A stretch of DNA of 6,453 bases, taken from NCBI GenBank assembly GCA_900770275.1, contig CAAGJS010000115.1, forward strand, positions 1 through 6,453. The letters run 5' to 3'. Position 1 is the first letter of the stretch. Each line of letters opens with the position of its first letter. Position numbers and translations under genes: made by a program. Source of the stretch: Erysipelotrichaceae bacterium. GTDB lineage: Bacteria; Bacillota_I; Bacilli_A; Erysipelotrichales; Erysipelotrichaceae. A model generated the notes under the pieces. That model was given only the letters and a program-made list of their open reading frames with translations. It was not told the origin of the DNA and searched no databases. Positions 1 to 5,632 of the stretch are shown piece after piece.

Positions 1-1
1 G

Positions 2-484
2 GTCCTCAAAGATGATGGAGCAGTCTATTCACTCAGCCCTTATGCACTCACCTGGGACGGGGATTACTACTACGTCATCGGCTGGTGTGATCACCATAAG
101 ACAATTCAGACCTTTCGACTTGACCGCATGGCCGGAGTGCCGAAGGTCACCGGCAGAAGAATGCATGCAAAACCAAAGGATTTTGATGTTACGCAGTACC
201 ATCGGGGGAGCATCCGCATGTATAGCGGGAGACCTGCGATAGAGGTAAATCTTGTCGTAAGCGTCAATGCCATGAACAGCCTCATCGATCACTTCGGACT
301 TGATGTGGAAACGAAGAAAATCGATGAGAACAGTGCCGAGGCGAAGATTTTGGTGAGCCCCGGACCGACATTTTATCGATGGGTGTTCGGCTTTGGGGGA
401 GATGTGAAGATCACAGGACCAAAGGATGTACAGGACGAGTACAGGCAGATGGCGGAGAAAGCTTTGCAGAGTGTAATGGAGTAG
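2..484 (+). CDS. WYL-domain transcriptional regulator, C-terminal part (5' end outside window)
   Basis: The frame is open from base 2 to the TAG at 482-484, giving 160 residues with no start, so this is the 3' part of a longer gene. The fragment opens with the end of a WYL domain: SPYALTWDGDYYYVIGW, then a short turn and FRLDRM, which matches the usual pattern of an aromatic-rich strand followed by the fRlDRi strand. After it comes the C-terminal extension typical of these regulators: a strand, a helix ending in IDHFGLDV, a paired-strand region ending in FYRWVFGFGGDVKITGP, and a last helix. WYL proteins usually have an N-terminal winged helix that binds DNA, and the WYL domain is thought to sense nucleic acid or another ligand; that DNA-binding part is off-window. 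The gene is 87 bases ahead of the McrB-like gene on the same strand, so it may control the restriction locus, as WYL regulators do in other defence islands. Family call is confident; target is inferred. Confidence 0.9.
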   Translation, partial: VLKDDGAVYSLSPYALTWDGDYYYVIGWCDHHKTIQTFRLDRMAGVPKVTGRRMHAKPKDFDVTQYHRGSIRMYSGRPAIEVNLVVSVNAMNSLIDHFGLDVETKKIDENSAEAKILVSPGPTFYRWVFGFGGDVKITGPKDVQDEYRQMAEKALQSVME

Positions 485-519
485 AACGGACAGAGCTTTT
501 GTATACGTGCGATATGCCG

Positions 520-534
520 GCCTGATAAACAGGC
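520..534. repeat. Short inverted repeat in the gap before the McrB-like gene
   Basis: GCCTG (520-524) and CAGGC (530-534) form a perfect 5-base inverted repeat around ATAAA. It is the clearest symmetry in the gap between the WYL gene and the McrB-like gene. It has no T-run, so it is not a convincing terminator. It could be a small operator half-site pair or chance; a 5-base repeat is weak evidence. Confidence 0.3.
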
Positions 535-571
535 ACTGGTGAAAACTGCAACATGGGGAGAACACGGAACG

Positions 572-2647
572 ATGATTGATGAAAAGGCATTTCATACCGT
601 ACTGGAAGCGTACAAGCGGGATTTTCCGCTTTTTATCTGGAACAATGAGCACTACAAGTGGGAAGCGCTGCAGTGGTTTCGTGATCACTGGGATATGAAT
701 GTCCCGACAGATCAGTTTGCATCGATGCTGAAAACAAGTCTCAAGAAAACCAGCAACCTTCTTGAAACTCAGTCCACTCATCCCAGAAGTGTCCTCCAGC
801 ATATGGCATCGGCACGGCCGGAAGATGTGCGGGAGATGTTCCGGCAACTCTTTGACGAATCGAAGGATGTAACGGAACGCATCACGGCATTCAAGGCATC
901 AAGCGAAAACCTGATACAGCAGGTGGATTCACAGCACGGTTCTACGTTTCAGAATGAGCATGCGATTTCAGTCTACCTGTGGCTTCACAATCCCGGCATA
1001 TACACGATCTACATGTATCAGTACTACTGCGATGCCGCGGAGATTATGGGGACCGATTACGTTTTTGATGCGGGACACTATGATTCTCAGATTTCCAGCT
1101 GGATTGCCTTTTCGGGAGAAGTACATGAGCGTCTGGTCGCTGACGGAAAGCTGACGGAAATGCTGGAACGCGCGATCCGGGAATCAGAGGTCATAAAGGA
1201 AGATCCCGATTACAATACACTGACATCGGATTTCTTCTACTATACCGGCCGTTACTATAAGAAGATGATAGATCCGGACCCCGAAAAGAAACCTTGGGAT
1301 TATCAGTTCTTTGATACGGGGATCAAGGAGAAAAGATGGGAAAGTCTGCTGAAGAATGCCGGCATTTTCACACCGAACAGCCGGAAGATCATGCGCCGTA
1401 TGAAAGATAGTGGCGGAGAGGCTTCCTGCATTGAACTTGCCCGGAAATATGGGGGAAAGTGGCAGGATTACAGCAATGAATCCGTGGCACTGGCAAAACG
1501 TGTCAGGGACAAGACCGGCTGCGGCATTGTTCATGTGGCTGATGACAAGGTGAAGTACTGGCCCATTTTGTTTGTAGGGAAAAAAGCTGAGACGAATGAG
1601 GAAGGAGCTTATACCTGGAAATTAAGGGATGAACTTCAGGACGCTCTGAATAAAACGGACCTGAGCGATGTCCCGCTTTACGAACCTGGCATGCAGCAGG
1701 TGAGTCAGGAGGTGAATCAGGCAGAGGAAACAATAGCCGAAGTACAAACGGTTGGGGAAAATCTGATCGCGCAGAATGCAGAACAGGAATCGGAACCCTA
1801 TTCGAAGGAGAACTTCCTCCATGATGTCTATCTCACGGAACGTGATTTTGAGGCACTGACCGGTCTTCTGACCAGGAAGAAGAACATCATTCTCTGCGGA
1901 GCTCCGGGTGTCGGGAAGACATTCATGGCGAGACGTCTTGCCTGGACCAGAATGGGCGCAAAGGACAATACAAGGGTCGAATCGGTGCAGTTCCATCAGA
2001 ACTATACCTATGAAGACTTCATGATGGGATACCGCCCGGAGGAGAGAGGATTCCGTCTGCAGGAGGGAGTATTTCTCCGCTTTGCCAAAAGGGCAGCGCA
2101 GGACCCGGGACATGATTACTATTTCCTCATCGATGAGATCAATCGCGGCAATGTCTCCCGGATATTCGGAGAGCTGCTGCAGGGGATCGAGACGGATTAC
2201 CGTGGCATGCCGGTGACTCTGCAGTATACGGGACAGCCTTTCTCCGTACCGAAGAATCTTTACCTGATCGGAATGATGAACACGGCAGATCGCTCACTTG
2301 CCATGATTGACTATGCTCTGCGCAGGCGTTTTGGGTTCTTCCAAGTGAAACCGGCATTTGACTCGGCACAGTTTACGGAGTACGGGGAAGAACTTCACAG
2401 CGAAGCGTTTGATCGGGTCATCGACTCTATTAAGAAGCTGAACAAGGACATCAAGGATGACACATCGCTTGGTGAGGGCTTCCAGATCGGACACAGCTAT
2501 TTCTGCAACATGGAGCCAGATACGATATCCGATGAACTTCGCTCCGTCATCAACTATGACATTCTTCCGACACTGAAGGAATACTGGTACGACAACCAGG
2601 AAAAAGTAGAGAAGTGGAAAGATGAACTGCAAAGGGATCTGGATTAA
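572..2647 (+). CDS. mcrB: McrB-like AAA+ motor subunit of a modification-dependent restriction system
   Basis: This is the nucleotide-hydrolysing motor and target-recognition subunit of an McrBC-type (type IV) restriction complex, 691 residues from the ATG at 572. The AAA+ domain (about 415-691) has Walker A GAPGVGKT (443-450), Walker B FLIDEINRGN (518-527), the McrB-family signature MNTADRS (569-575) and the arginine-rich ALRRRF (582-587). The N-terminal half is not the E. coli-type DNA-binding domain. It has YKWEALQWFRDHWD at 28-41, a helical region with VREMFRQLFDES, and YLWLHNPG at 135-142, a module I recall from other McrB-like proteins of Bacillota and Bacteroidota. A second module follows (about 285-365; YWPILFVGKKAE and YTWKLRDEL, Trp at 330 and 349). 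A Gln/Glu-rich linker (about 370-410) joins these to the motor. Start choice: an in-frame GTG at 539 would add 11 residues but has a poor ribosome site; the ATG at 572 has GGGGAG at 555-560. The gene overlaps the McrC-like gene by 26 bases. The modified base recognised is unknown. Confidence 0.93.
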   Translation: MIDEKAFHTVLEAYKRDFPLFIWNNEHYKWEALQWFRDHWDMNVPTDQFASMLKTSLKKTSNLLETQSTHPRSVLQHMASARPEDVREMFRQLFDESKDVTERITAFKASSENLIQQVDSQHGSTFQNEHAISVYLWLHNPGIYTIYMYQYYCDAAEIMGTDYVFDAGHYDSQISSWIAFSGEVHERLVADGKLTEMLERAIRESEVIKEDPDYNTLTSDFFYYTGRYYKKMIDPDPEKKPWDYQFFDTGIKEKRWESLLKNAGIFTPNSRKIMRRMKDSGGEASCIELARKYGGKWQDYSNESVALAKRVRDKTGCGIVHVADDKVKYWPILFVGKKAETNEEGAYTWKLRDELQDALNKTDLSDVPLYEPGMQQVSQEVNQAEETIAEVQTVGENLIAQNAEQESEPYSKENFLHDVYLTERDFEALTGLLTRKKNIILCGAPGVGKTFMARRLAWTRMGAKDNTRVESVQFHQNYTYEDFMMGYRPEERGFRLQEGVFLRFAKRAAQDPGHDYYFLIDEINRGNVSRIFGELLQGIETDYRGMPVTLQYTGQPFSVPKNLYLIGMMNTADRSLAMIDYALRRRFGFFQVKPAFDSAQFTEYGEELHSEAFDRVIDSIKKLNKDIKDDTSLGEGFQIGHSYFCNMEPDTISDELRSVINYDILPTLKEYWYDNQEKVEKWKDELQRDLD

Positions 2648-3746
2648 AAACATCTGGTACATGCTTGCCTATGTCTATGACGACATTGAGCTGGACAGAG
2701 AAGTGAACGTTTCCGCGGAGTCTTTTGATGATGTCCTGAATCTGTTTGCAGGTGTCCTCTCGAAAGGGGTAGCGAGGCTGCTGAAGCGGGGACTGCATCG
2801 GGATTATGTCGACTGCGAGGAGGAACAGACGGTCATTCGCGGGCGGATCGCGATGCCGGGGACAATTCGGAATGCGGCGATGGGAAGAAAGCAGGTATCC
2901 TGCATCACCTCAGAATATACCGAAGACAATCTGCTCAATCAGATCATCAAGACCACGTCGAAAGTTCTGATTCGAAGTGACGAGGTGGATTCCAGATGGA
3001 GGAATGCGATCAAGGAACAGATGTGGTACTTCACCGGTGTGTCTGATCTGGAAGTTTCGTCCATTCCATGGGAACGGATACATTTTGGAAGGGAAGTGCG
3101 CTCCTATCGTCTGATCATCGCTGTCTGCCGGCTGATTCTTGAGAACATGTTGCAGACAGAAGAGGACGGGCAGGTTCATTTGAGAAGCTTCCCCGAGGAC
3201 GTAAGACTTGAAAGCCTGTATGAGCGCTTCCTTCGGGCGTATTACAAGCGGGAGCATGGCGATACCGTAAAGGTCGGTGCCGAAGAAGTGAACTGGGCAT
3301 TGGACGATGGACGCGAGGAGGATGATTACAGCTTCCTGCCGCACATGGTGACGGATGTCTTCCTGGAGGACAAACGAAGCCACCGCGTTCTGATCATCGA
3401 TGCCAAATTTTACGGGCGCGTACTGCTGACCCACTATGCCAACAGCATCGCAAGATCAGCACATCTCTATCAGATCTTTGCCTACGTGAAGAACGAGCAG
3501 CAGCACCGTGTACAGGACGTCAGCGGCATGCTTCTCTATGCGCAGACGGAGGAAGGCAGCATTGACGAGACGTATTCCATGAGCGGCAATGCGATCCGGG
3601 TAAAGACACTGGACCTGAATCAGGACTTTGCGGGGATCCGGACACAGCTCGATACCATTCTGAATGAATGGATGTCCGGGACAGAGGAATCTGTAGTGGG
3701 AATGCGGCAGAAAATCCAGGCCTTTGAACAGGCGGATTCATTTTGA
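2622..3746 (+). CDS. mcrC: McrC-like PD-(D/E)XK nuclease subunit
   Basis: This is the DNA-cleaving partner of the McrB-like protein, 374 residues, close to the usual McrC length. The N-terminus (IWIKNIWYMLAYVYDD, about 6-21) is the conserved McrC opening and supports the ATG at 2622 over the internal ATG at 2661. This region contacts and stimulates the McrB ring in characterised systems. The C-terminal part holds the nuclease core: Asp245 in MVTDVFLED, then Asp260-Ala-Lys262 in LIIDAKFYG, which is the D-X14-D-X-K form of the PD-(D/E)XK fold. All three expected residues are present, so the enzyme looks intact. The start lies inside the end of the McrB-like gene (26-base overlap) with only a weak ribosome site, which fits translational coupling that keeps the two subunits in proportion. 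The stop TGA at 3744-3746 is 14 bases ahead of the next gene. Confidence 0.93.
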   Translation: MNCKGIWIKNIWYMLAYVYDDIELDREVNVSAESFDDVLNLFAGVLSKGVARLLKRGLHRDYVDCEEEQTVIRGRIAMPGTIRNAAMGRKQVSCITSEYTEDNLLNQIIKTTSKVLIRSDEVDSRWRNAIKEQMWYFTGVSDLEVSSIPWERIHFGREVRSYRLIIAVCRLILENMLQTEEDGQVHLRSFPEDVRLESLYERFLRAYYKREHGDTVKVGAEEVNWALDDGREEDDYSFLPHMVTDVFLEDKRSHRVLIIDAKFYGRVLLTHYANSIARSAHLYQIFAYVKNEQQHRVQDVSGMLLYAQTEEGSIDETYSMSGNAIRVKTLDLNQDFAGIRTQLDTILNEWMSGTEESVVGMRQKIQAFEQADSF

Positions 3747-3760
3747 TTTGGGGGAGTTCC

Positions 3761-5137
3761 ATGGAAGAGAAAGAAGAAATTCATTACTGTGTTGCGGATC
3801 AGGAGACACCGATCCTCTATTTCCAGACGGCAGATCACATCGTGGGAGTCTACCATGGAGGAAAGGAAGAAGGTGCATGCATCCTAGGGAAGATGGTATC
3901 ACCGTCCCTTACGCTGGATCATCTCTGCCCGGGCGCAGGTATTCAGTACACGGGAGATCATGGCCTGGACGAAAACTGTGAATCCTGGATCAGAGATACG
4001 GTGGACGAATATCGATCCTACGCGACAGCCATACCCTACGATATGGACTTTCGTAAAAATGGGCTCGATCATCTGGGACTTGTCGGAAATGAGAAGATTG
4101 ATGATGCCATCCGCATCTGGCAGAAGGATCAGACGGACGCCAACCGGTCCTCAGTTCTGGAAGTGGTTGTGGAGCAGGCCGTCCATGGCGGGAAACTGAT
4201 TTACCCCTGTGAAAGCCTGAACGCATGGACAGACAGGGAGGCGCTGGAGAACAGCTGCTCCATTTACACTGCAGAGACCACAGGGGATAAGAAGAGACTC
4301 CTTGAAATCTATACCGGTCCGGACCGCGCCCGGAAAGAGGAGGAAGGACCACTGTGTACTGCAGATCTGACATCAGCAGTGAGGATTCTCGGGACATCTG
4401 ATGTGATAGATGGCGTGGTTCTGAACAGCCGGGATTCCAAATTTTATCTGTCCAAAGATGATCTGAATTTCCTGTACGGACATACGATGCATTGGGCGCT
4501 GAGCTGTACGGTACTCCCTGATAGAGCGCAGGTAGAGATACCCTGGGACGTTCCAAGAGAACGGATCAATGCCATCTGGGATTATCTTGACTGGCACAAC
4601 AAGTACATCAGGACGCCGGATAAGGTCGCAGATATTTATCTTGGTGAGATCGGTCAGTTTGAGCGGAACGTGCTGCTCTTTGAGATCGAACCCCTGGATG
4701 GTGTTGCGTTCACAGATGCAGATCTCCTGGAAGTTCGTTCACATCTTCTGCGGCATGTCTTTTACGGACTTACCGATCAGTTCGATTTGAAATTCCACGT
4801 GCTGAAGCCCGGAGAAAGACCGGTCAGTCCGGTGCGGCTCACAAAGAGGCATACCAGCGAACTGCATGGGACGATTACCTTAAAAACGCTCTATAAGAAT
4901 GAGAACGTGCTGGGCGGCGAGGAAGCGTTTTGGCAGTACAGAGACCAGTTTGATGAGGTGATCAGACGCATTCTTTCTGATCACGCATACGGGAAGGCAA
5001 CAGAGATTGGCAACTACCATATGTTAATGATAGCTGTCCATGGAGACAAAGTGCTCTCACGGTATGGAAAGCTGTTTGATACGCTGCTCCTTCAGGAAAT
5101 GCTGAAGAATTCCATGCTTGTGGATGGCACGATGTAA
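3761..5137 (+). CDS. Protein of unknown function with an SseB-like middle region
   Basis: I do not recognise the whole protein (458 residues from the ATG at 3761). The middle (about 109-240) has the layout of an SseB N-terminal domain: a helix with SVLEVVVEQAVHGGKLIYPCE, a strand RLLEIYTGPD, a helix, then DVIDGVVLNSRDSKFYLSKDDL, which parallels the 'lNP-x-S, F-L, e-l' end of that family. The first 100 residues and the last 215 have no family I can name; the C-terminal part is acidic and rich in Leu, His and aromatics. No signal peptide or membrane segment is seen, so it is probably cytoplasmic. Start choice: the ATG at 3761 follows GGGGGAG (3750-3756) at a short 4-base spacing; a TTG at 3743 overlapping the upstream stop would add 6 residues and is a fallback. 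The 14-base gap to the McrC-like gene makes it very likely part of the same transcript. SseB function is itself poorly known, so no activity is assigned. Confidence 0.85.
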   Translation: MEEKEEIHYCVADQETPILYFQTADHIVGVYHGGKEEGACILGKMVSPSLTLDHLCPGAGIQYTGDHGLDENCESWIRDTVDEYRSYATAIPYDMDFRKNGLDHLGLVGNEKIDDAIRIWQKDQTDANRSSVLEVVVEQAVHGGKLIYPCESLNAWTDREALENSCSIYTAETTGDKKRLLEIYTGPDRARKEEEGPLCTADLTSAVRILGTSDVIDGVVLNSRDSKFYLSKDDLNFLYGHTMHWALSCTVLPDRAQVEIPWDVPRERINAIWDYLDWHNKYIRTPDKVADIYLGEIGQFERNVLLFEIEPLDGVAFTDADLLEVRSHLLRHVFYGLTDQFDLKFHVLKPGERPVSPVRLTKRHTSELHGTITLKTLYKNENVLGGEEAFWQYRDQFDEVIRRILSDHAYGKATEIGNYHMLMIAVHGDKVLSRYGKLFDTLLLQEMLKNSMLVDGTM

Positions 5138-5140
5138 AGA

Positions 5141-5158
5141 AAAGATTTCGTAGTCTTT
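5141..5158 (+). repeat. AT-rich hairpin just after the SseB-like gene
   Basis: AAAGATT (5141-5147) pairs with AGTCTTT (5152-5158), with one T-G wobble, around a four-base loop, three bases past the stop codon. The stem is AT-rich and no run of T follows, so it is a poor intrinsic terminator; transcripts probably read through. Confidence 0.3.
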
Positions 5159-5209
5159 ATTACAGCAGGTTCTGCCCTGCTTCCATTCGGGTGACAGAAT
5201 CTGTCCATC

Positions 5210-5242
5210 CCTCCTGCTATCATGGCACTGCCTGACAGGAGG
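5210..5242 (+). repeat. Inverted repeat pairing an anti-Shine-Dalgarno strand with the ribosome site
   Basis: CCTCCTG (5210-5216) is the exact reverse complement of CAGGAGG (5236-5242), giving a 7-base, mostly G-C stem with a 19-base loop. The right arm contains nearly all of the ribosome site for the ATG at 5252. A folded transcript would hide that site. The loop holds a further small GGC/GCC pairing (5224-5226 with 5230-5232). Confidence 0.45.
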
Positions 5243-5251
5243 TGGGCAAAG

Positions 5252-5596
5252 ATGGACGAGATCAGACGTATCTGGAAACGGATGGAACAGAACAGCAGAC
5301 TGGTGTCCTGCGGCATGACAGCGGCGGTTACCTATTTTGCCGTCTATATCAATGTGCAGCTCTTCCGGAAACTGCTGTCACAGGAGTCGATTCCGAAGAA
5401 CACAAGGCTTTATCACGGGCCGTACTATCTTGCTCTGTACTACAGCCTTGGCATCTCCTCGGGGATCATGAACTATGTGGCGGATTCTCTGGATGAGAAA
5501 AAGGCCAGATGGGTACGGAGAATCGGCTGGGGCATTCTGCTTGCCGCGTACTACTTCGGGACCACGGTGATTGACCGTCTGACTTATGGACGCTGA
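5252..5596 (+). CDS. Small predicted membrane protein, unknown function
   Basis: This encodes 114 residues from the ATG at 5252, chosen because AGGAGGTG (5237-5244) sits 7 bases upstream; an in-frame ATG at 5222 has no ribosome site. The protein starts with a basic stretch (MDEIRRIWKRMEQNSR), followed by a hydrophobic segment at about 17-37, a second at about 56-76 (PYYLALYYSLGISSGIMNY), a charged loop DEKKARWVRR (81-90) and a third hydrophobic segment at about 91-107. That pattern suggests a small protein with two or three membrane helices; the second is tyrosine-rich and may be only partly buried. I recognise no family. It lies between the SseB-like gene and the PARG-like gene on the same strand. 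Small membrane proteins in defence loci are often toxic effectors, but nothing in this sequence shows that here. Confidence 0.75.
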   Translation: MDEIRRIWKRMEQNSRLVSCGMTAAVTYFAVYINVQLFRKLLSQESIPKNTRLYHGPYYLALYYSLGISSGIMNYVADSLDEKKARWVRRIGWGILLAAYYFGTTVIDRLTYGR

Positions 5597-5599
5597 CCG

Positions 5600-5611
5600 G
5601 AAGGTACCTTC
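5600..5611. repeat. Perfect 12-base palindrome between the membrane and PARG-like genes
   Basis: GAAGGTACCTTC reads the same on both strands, and outside a single G/G mismatch CC (5597-5598) pairs with GG (5613-5614). It lies in the 36-base gap, just ahead of the ribosome site of the next gene. It could be a dimeric protein-binding site or, in RNA, a small hairpin after the stop codon. No T-run follows, so it is not an intrinsic terminator. Confidence 0.45.
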
Positions 5612-5632
5612 GGGGAAAAGGGGAAAAACTGT

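Larger units (their letters stand above)
5138..5251 (+). promoter_or_regulatory. Structured leader with a sequestered ribosome binding site
   Basis: This 114-base gap is dense in inverted repeats. In order: an AT-rich 7-base stem (5141-5147 with 5152-5158); AGCAGG 5164-5169 with CCTGCT 5176-5181; GACAG 5193-5197 with CTGTC 5201-5205; and CCTCCTG 5210-5216 with CAGGAGG 5236-5242. The last stem buries the strong ribosome site AGGAGGTG (5237-5244) of the next gene. AGCAGG can also pair with a second CCTGCT at 5213-5218, which would take away the sequestering strand. That is what a switchable leader would look like. No known riboswitch class was recognised and the stems are short, so a regulatory role is inferred. 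Confidence 0.4.

Noticed and set aside
499..529. Possible promoter: TTGTAT (499-504) and GATAAA (524-529)
   Set aside because: The 19-base spacing is too long and both boxes are poor, so I do not annotate it, although a promoter somewhere in 485-571 is plausible.
539..571. GTG start for the McrB-like gene at 539
   Set aside because: There is no good ribosome site, and the added 11 residues do not resemble the family N-terminus; the ATG at 572 has GGGGAG upstream.
29..847. Long open frame on the - strand (272 codons)
   Set aside because: It lies opposite the WYL and McrB-like genes, its protein is rich in Cys, His and Arg without any domain pattern, and both genes it opposes have clear family motifs. 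It is a shadow.
1622..2113. Open frame on the - strand opposite the McrB motor domain
   Set aside because: It is antisense to Walker A and the motor core, with no recognisable domain; treated as a shadow.
3743..3760. TTG start at 3743 overlapping the McrC stop codon
   Set aside because: It could allow stop-restart translation, but the ATG at 3761 with GGGGGAG just ahead is the simpler choice.
3990..4556. Open frame on the - strand (188 codons) opposite the SseB-like gene
   Set aside because: Its protein is rich in Ser, Pro and Arg, typical of antisense translation, and the + strand frame is longer and better spaced in the operon.
5138..5160. Intrinsic terminator after the SseB-like gene
   Set aside because: The stem is AT-rich and no T-run follows it.
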